Below, in pieces: positions 16,830-26,620 of a stretch of 64,000 nucleotides of DNA (the first letter of the stretch is position 1; each line of letters opens with the position of its first letter). A program made the translations under genes and the position numbers. The notes below the pieces were generated by a model. That model was not told the DNA's origin, did not search any database, and worked only from the letters and a program-made list of their open reading frames with translations. Source of the DNA: Algoriphagus aquaeductus (GTDB taxonomy: Bacteria; Bacteroidota; Bacteroidia; Cytophagales; Cyclobacteriaceae); NCBI RefSeq assembly GCF_003253485.1, contig NZ_QKTX01000002.1:372001-436000 (forward strand), read 5' to 3'.

Positions 16830-18053
16830 TTATTTTCCTTTTGCTCCGATAGAAATCATCGCGCAGCGGAACCCGATATGGTTGGTAGCAGAATCTTGGT
16901 GCATAAACCTTCTGGTACCAGGAGCAAGCCAATAGGCTACATCTTTCCAAGAACCTCCTTTATACACTCTCATTTCATCGGTGAAAAGCGAGGTTTCGTA
17001 ATTTTCCTCCTCATCATATACCCCGTCTTTTCTTAGAGGGTTGAGATCATCAGCATCTTGATACGTAAGCGGGCGGTACACATCATATACCCATTCATTC
17101 ATATTCCCTGCCATATGGTAAAGTCCAAAGTCATTTGGGGCCATATCATATACGTTGGTAGGGAGAATTTCTCCGTCATTTCTTTGGTTACCAGAGATAC
17201 CGGCATAGTCACCTCGTCCTCGCTTAAAGTTGGCCAAGAAGTCTCCCTGCTTTCCTTTTCGCTTCACGTTGTATGGATTACGTACACCACGACCATCCCA
17301 TGGATAGATTCTTCCGTACTCTTGATTTTCATCTAAATATTGAGTGCCGATCATAGCCTTGGCAGCGTATTCCCATTCAGCCTCATTCGGAAGTCGGAAA
17401 TCAGCCATAGCTACCCCTCTTTCGATCAACTGAGTCTTGGTCATTGTAGAATCCAAACCTCTATCTTTTCTGACTAGCTCCTGAACAAATTCAGTTCTCC
17501 ATTTGGCATAAGCACTTGCCTGTTTCCAGGTTACACCTGCCACAGGATAGAAGTTGAAGCCTGGAAAACGGAAATAGTAGGACTGATAGAGATCATTGAA
17601 GGACATAGCACTAGTCCATACATTCTCAGATGGCTCCAGCTTGGTCAGGGAGTCGGCACTGACTCTCTTTCTCATGTCGAAAAGAAATTCCCGGTAGTCA
17701 TTGTTGGTCATTTCAGTTTCATCCATGTAGAAAGATGCAATGGATACCGTTCTTTCCAAGTTGTCCCGGAAAGCCATGATATCTTCCTCTTGCGAACCTA
17801 ATACTGTCCGGCCGCCTTGGATAAATTTCAAGTTTGGACCGGGGATTTGTTCGGCATTTTTTGACACGAAAAATTGAGTGGTGTCTTTCTCGTCGAAATT
17901 AAATGAAGCCCCAGTGGTGGCACTTTTCTTTCCGGGGCTGCTGGCAGTTCTTCTGCCATATCCTGGAGATTTTTGACAGGAAGATAAAATTGAGGCGGAA
18001 GCCAACATCAGGGCGGCGGCCCACATTCCCCAAGATTTGTTGCTTAGACGCAT
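16830..18053 (-). CDS. SUMF1-domain lipoprotein, gliding motility GldJ/GldK-like
   Basis: A 407-residue lipoprotein (lipobox LSSC, Cys26). From about residue 75 there is a formylglycine-generating-enzyme-like domain: FIQGGRTVLGS, FYMDETEMTNNDYREFL, PVAGVTWKQASAYAKWR, RLPNEAEWEYAAKA and YHMAGNMNEWVYDVYRP, ending in GSWKD....GFRCA. In gliding Bacteroidota GldJ and GldK are such lipoproteins of the type-9 secretion and motility machinery. No gldL, gldM or gldN lies beside it, so GldJ is more likely than GldK, but I cannot separate them firmly. Transcription is probably monocistronic. Confidence 0.82.
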   Translation of the reverse strand: MRLSNKSWGMWAAALMLASASILSSCQKSPGYGRRTASSPGKKSATTGASFNFDEKDTTQFFVSKNAEQIPGPNLKFIQGGRTVLGSQEEDIMAFRDNLERTVSIASFYMDETEMTNNDYREFLFDMRKRVSADSLTKLEPSENVWTSAMSFNDLYQSYYFRFPGFNFYPVAGVTWKQASAYAKWRTEFVQELVRKDRGLDSTMTKTQLIERGVAMADFRLPNEAEWEYAAKAMIGTQYLDENQEYGRIYPWDGRGVRNPYNVKRKGKQGDFLANFKRGRGDYAGISGNQRNDGEILPTNVYDMAPNDFGLYHMAGNMNEWVYDVYRPLTYQDADDLNPLRKDGVYDEEENYETSLFTDEMRVYKGGSWKDVAYWLAPGTRRFMHQDSATNHIGFRCAMISIGAKGK

Positions 18054-18234
18054 ATTATCAAATGGTTTGGTCTATTTTGTAGATGCTAATATAGAGTCAT
18101 TGAATCCTTCATCCAACGCTTTGAGAATTTCTCGCAATTTTGAATTCTTCAAAAACTGATGGAATTCAGTCAAGACGAACAAAATTGGTTGGCGAAAGTA
18201 CAATATTTATGCCAGTTAAATTTTTTTAAAATCT

Positions 18235-21200
18235 TCAGGATTTCATCTCCTCAAGGACCTTTTGCGATCGCTGAATTGTTGCAATTCCTTCGATAGTAAG
18301 AATCAAACGGTTTTTGTGTTCTTTTATTTTACAGACTTTTGGATGCATCTGAGCGTACCTCATGATTTTACCAAAAATATCCGATGAATAGAAGTCATCC
18401 CGATTGGAGGGCAAAAGATAGCACTTCATTTGCTTTCCTTTCAATACAAGCTTCTCAATTCCAAGACTTTCTGCCTTCCAACGTAAACGAACGGTCTCCA
18501 TCAGGTCCATGACAGGCTCCGGAAGTGGGCCAAATCGGTCGCTGAGCATTTCCCCGAATTTTTTCAATTCATCCTCATTTTTCAACCCATCGAGCTTGGA
18601 ATACAACCCCAATCGCTCACTGATATTGCTCACATACGCCTCCGGAATCAAGAGTTCCAAGTCTGTTTCGATGGTGCAGTCTTGTACCAAAACCTTTACT
18701 TTTTCTTGTAAATCTGTCTCGAAAAGAGCCGCAAATTCATTTTCCTTCAGTTCCTGGACTGCCTCATCGAGGATTTTGTGGTACATCTCAAAGCCCAAGT
18801 CTGTAATAAATCCACTTTGCTCGGCCCCGAGCAGGTTGCCTGCTCCTCTGATGTCCAAATCCTTCATGGCTACTTTGAATCCGTCACCGAGATCTGAAAA
18901 TTCCTCCAAGGTCTGAAGTCGTTTTCGAGCTTCGGGAGTCAACCCCGACATCGGACTTGTGAGGAGGTAGCAAAATGCTTTTTTATTACTTCTGCCCACT
19001 CTACCCCGCATCTGATGCAAATCGGAGAGTCCAAACATGTGGGCTCTGTTAATGATGATGGTGTTGGCGTTGGGGATATCCAATCCTGATTCGATGATGT
19101 TGGTAGATACTAAGACGTCGTAGTCGTGATTGATAAATCCGACCATGATTTTTTCCAACTTTTCACCTTCCATCTGCCCATGGGCACCGATGACCCGAGC
19201 ATCCGGAACGAGCTTCATGATCAAGTTGGCAATGCTGTCTATTTCTCCTACCCGATTGTGTACAAAAAAGATCTGACCACCCCGCCTCAATTCATAGGCG
19301 ACAGCATCCCGGATCACTTCTTCCTGGAAGGTCTGCACCTCGGTAGTTACCGGTTGCCTGTTAGGCGGAGGAGTGGCAATCACCGACAGATCTCTCGCCC
19401 CCATCAGTGAAAAATGAAGCGTTCTTGGAATGGGGGTGGCTGTCAACGTCAGTACATCTACATTAACCCGTAGATTTTTGAGCTGGTCTTTTACTTTGAC
19501 ACCAAACTTCTGCTCCTCATCAATAATCAACAATCCCAAATCTCGGAATTCAATATCCTTGTTGACAATCTTATGCGTCCCAACCAGGATGTCAATTTCA
19601 CCGGATTTTACTTGCTCTTTGATCGCCTTGATGTCTTTGGCAGAGCGGAAGCGATTGATGTAATCGACCTTCACGGGAAAGTTTTGCAATCGCTCCTTAA
19701 AAGTCTGAAAGTGCTGCATCGCCAGAATGGTGGTCGGAACCAAAACGGCCACTTGCTTTCGGTCATTGACGGCTTTGAAAGCTGCTCGAATAGCCACTTC
19801 GGTTTTTCCAAAGCCCACATCACCACAGACCAGGCGATCCATCGGATAGGTCTTCTCCATATCTGATTTGACATCTGCGGTAGCTGAAGCCTGATCAGGA
19901 GTGTCCTCATAGATAAAGGAGGATTCCAACTCGACCTGTAAGACCGAATCCCGGGAAAAGGCAAATCCGGAGGCCGATCTCCTTTTAGCATAGAGCTCAA
20001 TCAAATCCTTGGCAATATCTTTTACTTGCTTCTTGGCCCGTGTCTTTTTGTTTTCCCATTCCGGAGAACCCAACTTGGACATGGAGGGGACTTGTCCTTC
20101 CTGTCCTGAGTATTTGGAGATTTTGTGCAGGGAATGGATGTTGACATACAGCAGGTCATCATCCCGAAAGATCAATCGCACCGCTTCCTGCATTTTGCCG
20201 TTGACCTCAACTTTTTCCAATCCTGCAAATCTGCCCACCCCATAATCCACGTGGACGATATAGTCTCCCGGATGCAGTGCTTTCAGCTCTTTGATGGTGA
20301 GTGCTTTGGATTTGCTGGCTTTGGTTCGGGATTTATAGCGGTGAAAGCGCTCAAAAAGCTGGTGATCCGTATAGCAGACGAGCTTGGTCTGCTTGTCTAC
20401 AAAGCCTTCTCTAAGTCCCAGAAGCATGGATTGGACCTGAAGTGTCGGATCCAATTCGAGGAAAATTCCCAAAAGGCGATCGATTTGCTTTTCGTTTTCC
20501 GCAGTGATCAGGTTGACAAAGCCCTGCTTTTCGTTTTCCGCAAGATTGCTGACAAGAAGGTCAAAATTCTTATTGAATGATGGTTGAGGCTGGCTGTCCC
20601 AAGCAATTCTCTCGTCTTCTTTGAGATAAAACTGCCTTCCAAATTCTACCAGGGAAAACTGCATGGCCGCAGCAGTAAAATCTTTTCCCTGATCAAACAA
20701 TTGTTCGGGCTTGAGGAGCAATTTATCAGTTTTGGTTTGGGACACGATTTGGGCAAATGCCTGTTCAGCTTTGTGGAAGCATTCATCCATGACATCCAAG
20801 GTCAGCTGGTAATCCTTGATCCAAAGGGTGGCATGTTCTGGGAGAAAGCTCAAAAAAGATTGCCTGACCTCTTGGAGCAGCTTGGTCTGTACATTTGGGA
20901 TCAGGGAGATCACCTCCACATTGGCGATGGAGAGTTGGGTTTCCGGATCAAAGGTCCGGATGCTTTCGATCTCTTTCCCAAAGAGTTCCAGTCGGTAGGG
21001 ATGTTCATTGCTGAATGAAAAAACATCCAGGATTCCACCACGGATGGCAAATTGACCGGGCTCATACACAAAGTCGGTCCGCTCAAAATCATAAGAAGTA
21101 AGCACCTCTGCGACGAATTCCATGTCAACTAATTCTCCCACACGTGCCGAAAAGGTGTTTTCAACCAAAGATCTTTTATTGATGACCTTTTCATAAAGGG

Positions 21201-21615
21201 CCTCTGGGTAGGTAATGACTATGCGGGACCCGCCCTTTGTTTTAAGGATTTGGTTGAGGATTTCTGCCCGCATGAGCACGTTGGCATTGTCCACCTCGTC
21301 ATATTGGTAAGGTCGCTTGAAGCTTCCAGGGAAAATCATGTGGTCCTCCCGCTTCAGAAGACTTTGAAGGTCTGAATTGAGGTAAGCCGCCTCTTCTTTA
21401 TCATGTGCTACAATCACATGAAAACCACCTTTTTGCTCAAAAAAAGCTGCAAACAAGACCATATCCAAGCTGCCCGATAATCCCCTGAGTTGGATTCTGA
21501 ATTTTGAGTCTGAACTCAGCTTGAGGGATAAGGTCTGAAAAATCGGGTCTGATTGGTAGATGGAAAGAAATGAGGGTCTGTCCAAGGGGATGGGATTTAG
21601 GGGAATTAGCCGCAA
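18235..21615 (-). CDS. mfd: Transcription-repair coupling factor Mfd
   Basis: About 1126 residues, the usual size. Seen in order: UvrB-like N-terminal module, RNA polymerase-interacting domain (LHPGDYIVHVDYGVGRFAGLEKV near residue 450), helicase core with Walker A GDVGFGKTEVAIRAA and Walker B LLIIDEEQKFGV, TATPIPRTLHFSLMGARDLSVI, then the C-terminal TRCF domain. Mfd displaces stalled RNA polymerase and recruits UvrA; uvrA lies 15 kb away in this window. No ATG exists near the N-terminus, so the start is TTG, at 21615 or at the in-frame TTG at 21585 (giving MDRPSFLSIYQ). Confidence 0.95.
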   Translation of the reverse strand: MRLIPLNPIPLDRPSFLSIYQSDPIFQTLSLKLSSDSKFRIQLRGLSGSLDMVLFAAFFEQKGGFHVIVAHDKEEAAYLNSDLQSLLKREDHMIFPGSFKRPYQYDEVDNANVLMRAEILNQILKTKGGSRIVITYPEALYEKVINKRSLVENTFSARVGELVDMEFVAEVLTSYDFERTDFVYEPGQFAIRGGILDVFSFSNEHPYRLELFGKEIESIRTFDPETQLSIANVEVISLIPNVQTKLLQEVRQSFLSFLPEHATLWIKDYQLTLDVMDECFHKAEQAFAQIVSQTKTDKLLLKPEQLFDQGKDFTAAAMQFSLVEFGRQFYLKEDERIAWDSQPQPSFNKNFDLLVSNLAENEKQGFVNLITAENEKQIDRLLGIFLELDPTLQVQSMLLGLREGFVDKQTKLVCYTDHQLFERFHRYKSRTKASKSKALTIKELKALHPGDYIVHVDYGVGRFAGLEKVEVNGKMQEAVRLIFRDDDLLYVNIHSLHKISKYSGQEGQVPSMSKLGSPEWENKKTRAKKQVKDIAKDLIELYAKRRSASGFAFSRDSVLQVELESSFIYEDTPDQASATADVKSDMEKTYPMDRLVCGDVGFGKTEVAIRAAFKAVNDRKQVAVLVPTTILAMQHFQTFKERLQNFPVKVDYINRFRSAKDIKAIKEQVKSGEIDILVGTHKIVNKDIEFRDLGLLIIDEEQKFGVKVKDQLKNLRVNVDVLTLTATPIPRTLHFSLMGARDLSVIATPPPNRQPVTTEVQTFQEEVIRDAVAYELRRGGQIFFVHNRVGEIDSIANLIMKLVPDARVIGAHGQMEGEKLEKIMVGFINHDYDVLVSTNIIESGLDIPNANTIIINRAHMFGLSDLHQMRGRVGRSNKKAFCYLLTSPMSGLTPEARKRLQTLEEFSDLGDGFKVAMKDLDIRGAGNLLGAEQSGFITDLGFEMYHKILDEAVQELKENEFAALFETDLQEKVKVLVQDCTIETDLELLIPEAYVSNISERLGLYSKLDGLKNEDELKKFGEMLSDRFGPLPEPVMDLMETVRLRWKAESLGIEKLVLKGKQMKCYLLPSNRDDFYSSDIFGKIMRYAQMHPKVCKIKEHKNRLILTIEGIATIQRSQKVLEEMKS

Positions 21616-21702
21616 AGCTAGTTTTTTTTGATCTTTTTATCGGAGCGCATTCCTGATTTGGCAAATTTTGAACCAAGCTGCCTACAAAATGTTTTTGACT
21701 CG

Positions 21703-22317
21703 ATGAACCCTCAGAATTCTCAAAAATCCTGGTTGCAAAAGCTTGAAAACCTCCATCCCTATGAGACACTTCTCTATCTGGGTATGCTGGGAAGTGGCTT
21801 GATTTTTTTGTTTTTAGTGGTGGCCTTTCTCTTTTCCGGCCTAAGTCAACTGGAAGGTTTCAATCGAAGGATGCCGATAGCTTTTTTGATTTCCACCTTT
21901 ATGTTGGTCTTATCGGGATATACAGCCACCAAAATGCGATTACATTATCAAGAGGAAAATATCCCCAAATTGGAGTCTTCCCTTCGAAACACCTTTGTTT
22001 TGGGGTTGATATTCACGGTTTTGCAGTTTGCAGGTTGGAAAGAGTTGACGGATATGGGGATCAAATTTACCGGGATTCCGAGTGGGTCTTTTTTATACGT
22101 GCTTTCGGGGATTCATATTTTCCATTTGATCGGGGCAATGGTGTTTGCGGTTATCTTATTACTTCAGCTTCGAAAAACCCAAGATGACGGCATCCGCAGA
22201 TTGGTACTGATCACCAATCCCTTTGAAAAAATGCAAATCAGATTATTCACGGTCTATTGGCATTTTATGGATGCCATATGGTTGGTCTTGTTTCTTCTCT
22301 TTGTCCTGAGCTTCTGA
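21703..22317 (+). CDS. Cytochrome c oxidase subunit III-like membrane protein
   Basis: From ATG 21703 the protein has 204 residues and five or so transmembrane segments. FVLGLIFTVLQFAGWKEL, SGIHIFHLIGAMVFA and the closing YWHFMDAIWLVLFLLF are typical of heme-copper oxidase subunit III. It would belong to a cytochrome oxidase of the inner membrane. The usual subunits I, II and IV are not beside it, so it is a solitary subunit III-type gene, as seen in other Bacteroidota. Its stop overlaps the start of the next gene by one base (TGATG). Confidence 0.85.
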   Translation: MNPQNSQKSWLQKLENLHPYETLLYLGMLGSGLIFLFLVVAFLFSGLSQLEGFNRRMPIAFLISTFMLVLSGYTATKMRLHYQEENIPKLESSLRNTFVLGLIFTVLQFAGWKELTDMGIKFTGIPSGSFLYVLSGIHIFHLIGAMVFAVILLLQLRKTQDDGIRRLVLITNPFEKMQIRLFTVYWHFMDAIWLVLFLLFVLSF

Positions 22318-22766
22318 TGCAAATTCAAATCGAAACCCCCGTCCTACAGGACTATTTACAGGTAAAAGCTGGATTTACCGAGTCCTTGTTCAAAGACCTT
22401 GCTCCTCCTTTTCCTCCTGTAAAGGTGTTGAGATTTGACGGATGCAAGAAGGGAGATCAAGTCACTTTAGAGTTGGACTTTTTCCTTTTTAAGCAAAAAT
22501 GGGTCAGCCTGATCACAGAGGACCAGACCACTGATTCAGAGTTTTATTTCATAGATGAGGGAATACAATTGCCCTTTTTTCTGGGAAAATGGAAGCATAA
22601 GCATCGGATTATAGCCCGTGGCAATGGGTCGGTCATCCGAGATGAAATTGCATTTTCAGGGCCGTTTTTTTGGGTGACTCCTTTGCTTTTTCCCGTCCTA
22701 TGGGTCCAGTTTTGGTATCGAAAGCCGATCTACCGGAAGATTTTCAAAAAGAAGAAACTGAATTGA
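22317..22766 (+). CDS. SRPBCC-like ligand-binding protein of unknown function
   Basis: 149 residues from ATG 22317, overlapping the subunit III stop by one base. The pattern (early IETPVLQDYLQVKAGF, FLFKQKWVSLITEDQ, GIQLPFFLGKWKHKHRI and FWVTPLLFPVLWVQFWYRKPIYRKIF near the end) fits the SRPBCC/START-like helix-grip fold with an amphipathic tail. The ligand is unknown. The coding end overlaps the convergent fur gene by 23 bp. Confidence 0.65.
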   Translation: MQIQIETPVLQDYLQVKAGFTESLFKDLAPPFPPVKVLRFDGCKKGDQVTLELDFFLFKQKWVSLITEDQTTDSEFYFIDEGIQLPFFLGKWKHKHRIIARGNGSVIRDEIAFSGPFFWVTPLLFPVLWVQFWYRKPIYRKIFKKKKLN

Positions 22767-23223
22767 GATTTTCACACTGCTCGATTTGACAGTCCCCGTA
22801 CAATACCAAGGAATGGCTCGTGATGCCTGACTGAAATGTTTTTCCCATTGCTTCTTTGATCTCGTTGATTTTGGGATCAGAAAATTCCCGGATTTTTCGG
22901 CATTGGTTGCAGACGTGATGGTCGTGGTGTTTATAGGTCAGGGCCTGCTCATAGAGTGCTACCTTGTCTTTGAATTGATGCTTGACTGCCAATCCGCTTT
23001 CTACCAGCAGGTCGAGTGTATTATAGATTGTGGCCCGACTGATCGTGTAGCCTTTATTTCTCATGAGAAGAAATAGTCCTTCCACATCGATATGCTCGTC
23101 TTCCGGTAGTAGGTACAGCTCATCGATAACAGAGAATCGTTCAGGAGTTTTCCTGTTTCCTTGCTTGATCAAGAAGTTTTCGAAAATTTTTTTTGCTTTT
23201 TCTATCAGGGCAGTGTCCGCCAT
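22744..23223 (-). CDS. Fur-family metal-dependent transcriptional repressor
   Basis: 159 residues. A winged helix (about 20-85, ISRATIYNTLDLLVESGL) precedes the dimerization domain with the metal-binding HHDHHVC motif. The structural zinc cysteines are CNQC and the later C-x4-C (GDCQIEQC). Bacteroidota members are often PerR-like peroxide sensors or iron-responsive Fur; the sequence alone does not decide. The start lies directly next to TTGTACAA (23224-23231), a small palindrome that could mark autoregulation. Confidence 0.9.
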   Translation of the reverse strand: MADTALIEKAKKIFENFLIKQGNRKTPERFSVIDELYLLPEDEHIDVEGLFLLMRNKGYTISRATIYNTLDLLVESGLAVKHQFKDKVALYEQALTYKHHDHHVCNQCRKIREFSDPKINEIKEAMGKTFQSGITSHSLVLYGDCQIEQCENLNSVSSF

Positions 23224-23427
23224 TTGTACAAGGAGTTGAAATTTAAAGATGAATCATTCTCGTTTTTTTGACAAACTCTGCCACTTCCTAGGCTCTAATT
23301 TGATTTCAGTCTAATTAAAATATTTGAAACGGGAGCTTACAACAATTTGGATAGGGTTTTGAGTTTAAGTGGTGAAATGGACGGAGAAAAGTCCTTAACT
23401 TATATCTGAGTTCGCCCCAATAACCTG

Positions 23428-24678
23428 ATGACTTTAAGAAAGTCCCTGATTTTCGCATTTTGTCTCTTGGCTTTACAGACTAAGGCCCAAGTTCCCGGCT
23501 TTTTCTTAAAAGAGGATGTCAAAAAGGCCAAAATTCCTTTTTATTCATCCAATAGCCTGATCATTCTTCCGGTTTCAATCAATGGCAATTATGCCTTGAA
23601 TTTTCTGATTGATACCGGAGTCAAATCCAATTTACTTTTTAGCAAAAAATTGGGAGATGCTTTGGGGCTGGAATATTCCAGAAGACTCAATATCGTCGGT
23701 GCCGATGGAGCTACAAGCATTTGGGCGCAAGTCTCTGCCATCAATACGCTTGATCTTGGGCCTGTCGAGGGCAAGCTTCAGAGCCTTTTGGTGCTGGAGG
23801 AGGATTTTTTTGAACTTGAATCCGTCATTGGTGTCCCGGTGTATGGAATTATCGGATATGAGTTTTTCAAACATAATCCTGTCAAGATCAACTATGATGA
23901 AGGCATGATTGAGTTTTATGAGCCCGGATCCTTGAAATGGAGATCACCCTTTTACCGAAAACTCAATATGGCTGTGGAGGACGGGAAAGCTTACATCCAG
24001 GCCAAAGTGAGACAGAAAAACGGACCGAAGCTAGAGGCCAAATTGTTGATTGATACGGGAGCCAATCATGGGCTATTGCTGAATAAAGAAACTTCAACCG
24101 ACATCACCATGCCTCCGGTTTTTATTGAGTCAGAATTGGGCCAATCTCTCGGAGGGGTGTTGTACGGGTTTATCGGGAGAGTGGATGCTCTTTCTATCGC
24201 GGGTCTCACCATGAGAGAAGTGTTGACTTCTTTTCCGGAAGAAACTTCCTACAGTTCCGTGATCAAGGCTTCGGGAAGGCGGGGGAGTCTTGGGTCGGAG
24301 GTTTTAGGCCGGACAAGGATGATTTTGGATTACCCAAGAAATACCTTCTTAATAAGGAAAGGAACGACTTTTTACAATCCCTTTGAATTTGATATGAGTG
24401 GGATGGTTGTCAAAAAAGTGCCCAACGATGAAAACAGGTTTTATGTGGGTGAGGTCAGAGAAGGATCTCCGGCCTATAAGTCCGGGGTTTTGCCCTATGA
24501 TGAAATCTTATCCATCAATAAGATACCGATGTTTATCTGGGAAATGACTGATGTTTTCAAGCTTTTCAGATCTGAAGAAGGAAAAGAGGTTCAGCTCGAA
24601 ATGAGAAGGTACATCAATAACGATCTGACCAATTACAGTGATTACAAGGTAAGTATCTACCTCAAGAAGCAGATTTAA
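23428..24678 (+). CDS. Secreted two-DTG aspartyl-protease-like protein with C-terminal PDZ domain
   Basis: 416 residues with a signal peptide (about 1-20). Two retropepsin-like halves each carry an aspartate motif: FLIDTG (Asp62) and LLIDTG (Asp209). A PDZ domain follows at about residues 330-410 (VGEVREGSPAYKSGVLPYDEILSINKIP). Bacteroidota have many such aspartyl-protease/PDZ proteins with no known substrate. Each retropepsin half resembles one subunit of a dimeric protease, so the protein may form its active site within one chain. No lipobox is present. Confidence 0.85.
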   Translation: MTLRKSLIFAFCLLALQTKAQVPGFFLKEDVKKAKIPFYSSNSLIILPVSINGNYALNFLIDTGVKSNLLFSKKLGDALGLEYSRRLNIVGADGATSIWAQVSAINTLDLGPVEGKLQSLLVLEEDFFELESVIGVPVYGIIGYEFFKHNPVKINYDEGMIEFYEPGSLKWRSPFYRKLNMAVEDGKAYIQAKVRQKNGPKLEAKLLIDTGANHGLLLNKETSTDITMPPVFIESELGQSLGGVLYGFIGRVDALSIAGLTMREVLTSFPEETSYSSVIKASGRRGSLGSEVLGRTRMILDYPRNTFLIRKGTTFYNPFEFDMSGMVVKKVPNDENRFYVGEVREGSPAYKSGVLPYDEILSINKIPMFIWEMTDVFKLFRSEEGKEVQLEMRRYINNDLTNYSDYKVSIYLKKQI

Positions 24679-24706
24679 TCTTTTCCATTGCAAAAGATAA
24701 TTTGGG

Positions 24707-24714
24707 TAACTTTG
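24707..24714 (+). promoter_or_regulatory. Probable -7 box of the lemA-TPM unit
   Basis: TAACTTTG matches TAnnTTTG exactly, 67 bases before the lemA ATG. TTG at 24688-24690 is a possible -33 element, with a short 16-base spacing. Confidence 0.45.
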
Positions 24715-24781
24715 GGTTGAGATAAAACACTCAGGTGAAGAATTCCGTCTATGATCTCGTTTTTAAAACAACCTTTCTAAA

Positions 24782-25372
24782 ATGAAAAAACTCCTAATCC
24801 CAATCCTGATCATCGCCGTAGTAGGCATTTTTGTCTACACCAAGGCAGTTGGAACTTACAATCAATTTGTCCAGACTGAAGAAACCATCAACGGTCAGTG
24901 GGCTGAAGTGCAAACTCAATATCAGCGAAGAGCCGACTTGATCCCAAATCTGGTAAATACAGTCAAAGGTTATGCGGAATTTGAGCAGGAGACCTTGACC
25001 GGTGTGGTAGAAGCAAGATCCAAAGCGACCTCTGTGCAGATTGATGCAAGCAACCTGACTCCGGAAAAACTAGCCCAGTTTCAGCAAGCCCAAGATCAGC
25101 TTTCCGGTGCTTTGAGCCGACTGTTGGTGACCATTGAGAAATACCCGGATTTGAAAGCCAATCAAAACTTTCTGGAGCTTCAGGCTCAGCTGGAAGGTAC
25201 CGAAAACAGAATTTCTGTGGCAAGAAGAAATTTCAACGAATCTGTCCAGGCATATAATTCCAATCTGAGAACCTTCCCCAACAATATCTTTGCAGGGTGG
25301 TATAATTTTGAAACCAAGGGATATTTTGAAGCGGCTGCGGGTGCTGAGGCAGCCCCTACCGTCCAATTCTAA
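24782..25372 (+). CDS. lemA: LemA-family membrane-anchored protein
   Basis: 196 residues: an N-terminal transmembrane helix (about 5-20), then long helices. The family signature is present: QYQRRADLIPNLVNTVKGYAEFE split at residues about 46-68, VARRNFNESVQAYNS, and FPNNIFAGWYNFETKGYFEA. LemA is an inner-membrane coiled-coil protein of unclear role that typically precedes TPM-domain genes, as here (8 bases to the next start). Confidence 0.94.
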   Translation: MKKLLIPILIIAVVGIFVYTKAVGTYNQFVQTEETINGQWAEVQTQYQRRADLIPNLVNTVKGYAEFEQETLTGVVEARSKATSVQIDASNLTPEKLAQFQQAQDQLSGALSRLLVTIEKYPDLKANQNFLELQAQLEGTENRISVARRNFNESVQAYNSNLRTFPNNIFAGWYNFETKGYFEAAAGAEAAPTVQF

Positions 25373-25380
25373 GTCCATCC

Positions 25381-25818
25381 ATGGCAGAAAAATTATTTTC
25401 ACCGGAACAAAAAGCCCAAATCGTCTCGGCCATTCAAAAGGCTGAGACGATGACATCGGGTGAGATTCAGGTTCATATCGAAAATCATTGCAAAGGCGAA
25501 GTCCTGGATAGGGCTGCAGAGGTTTTTGAGACACTTAAAATGTATCAGACCAAAGATCGAAATGGGGTCTTGATCTATTTGGCAGTAGAAGATCACAAAT
25601 TTGCCATTCTGGGAGATGCCGGAATCAACGCGGTGGTTTCGCCAGATTTCTGGGTCCAGACCAAAGATCTTATGGCCGCGCAATTTCGAATGGGAAAATT
25701 CACTGAAGGCCTCATTGAAGGCATTCATCACGCCGGAGATCAACTGGGAGCCCATTTCCCCTATGATTCCAAAGGCGATCAAAACGAACTATCGGATGAA
25801 ATATCTTTTGGCAAGTAA
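25381..25818 (+). CDS. TPM-domain protein 1 (cytosolic)
   Basis: 145 residues. The TPM (TLP18.3/Psb32/MOLO-1) fold starts with FSPEQKAQIVSAIQKAETMTSGEIQVHIE and continues with NGVLIYLAVEDHKFAILGDAGINAVV. There is no signal peptide. TPM domains are associated with membrane-protein quality control and, in some bacteria, phosphatase activity. Its last 23 bases overlap the start of the next TPM gene. Confidence 0.85.
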   Translation: MAEKLFSPEQKAQIVSAIQKAETMTSGEIQVHIENHCKGEVLDRAAEVFETLKMYQTKDRNGVLIYLAVEDHKFAILGDAGINAVVSPDFWVQTKDLMAAQFRMGKFTEGLIEGIHHAGDQLGAHFPYDSKGDQNELSDEISFGK

Positions 25819-26614
25819 GCCGACCATTGTAACCCTTGTTTTTCTTTTGATCGGGTTACAGGTTTTGGCCCAGGATTTTCCACCTGTGCCCAATCCCCCC
25901 AAGTTGGTTAATGATTTTACAGGGACTCTAAGCACTCAGGAAGTAAGTCAACTGGAGCAAAAACTAGTAGCCTATAACGACAGCACCTCGACCCAAATTG
26001 CGATAGTCATGATGCGTTCGGTGGGTCAATATGACATTTCCGATTATGCATTTAGACTGGGTGAAAATTGGGGTATCGGAACTTCCAAAGACAATGGAAT
26101 CTTAATCCTGGCTGCGATGGATGATCGAAAAGTGTTCATCGCCACCGGTCGGGGAATGGAAGGGGCTGTTCCTGATGCTTTGGCCAAACGTATCGTGACC
26201 AACCTGATCATTCCCAATTTCAAAATGCAGGCCTATTATCAGGGTTTGGATCAGGCTACCGACATGATCATCAAGTTGGCTTCCGGAGAATACAAGGCCG
26301 AGGAAGTGGCATCCGATGGAGATCATGGAGGGGCGATTTTCCTTTTGCTGTTGTTCATCTTCCTGTTTGTCATTTTGCCCATGATCAAAAACAAAAAAGA
26401 CAACGATAATCACATGGGAGGGAAAGGTGGAGGAATCGATCTTTGGACGACCATCATGCTAGCCAATATGCTCAAAGGTTCCGGAAAGGGCAAATGGGGA
26501 GATTTTTCCTCAGGCAGAGGATCCTTTGGCGGTGGAGGATTTGGAGGGGGCGGAGGTTTTGGTGGCTTCGGAGGAGGATCTTTTGGTGGCGGTGGCGCCG
26601 GGGGAAGTTGGTAA
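25796..26614 (+). CDS. TPM-domain membrane protein 2 with glycine-rich tail (YgcG-like)
   Basis: From ATG 25796 there are 272 residues: signal peptide (ending near VLAQ), a TPM domain (LVNDFTGTLSTQEVSQLEQ, STQIAIVMM, NGILILAAMDDRKVFIATGRGMEG), a transmembrane helix (about 182-200, AIFLLLLFIFLFVILPM) and a tail rich in Gly and Phe ending GGAGGSW. This is the usual LemA partner layout. A longer reading from 25601 lies inside the previous gene and is not supported. Confidence 0.88.
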   Translation: MKYLLASKPTIVTLVFLLIGLQVLAQDFPPVPNPPKLVNDFTGTLSTQEVSQLEQKLVAYNDSTSTQIAIVMMRSVGQYDISDYAFRLGENWGIGTSKDNGILILAAMDDRKVFIATGRGMEGAVPDALAKRIVTNLIIPNFKMQAYYQGLDQATDMIIKLASGEYKAEEVASDGDHGGAIFLLLLFIFLFVILPMIKNKKDNDNHMGGKGGGIDLWTTIMLANMLKGSGKGKWGDFSSGRGSFGGGGFGGGGGFGGFGGGSFGGGGAGGSW

Positions 26615-26620
26615 AAATAC

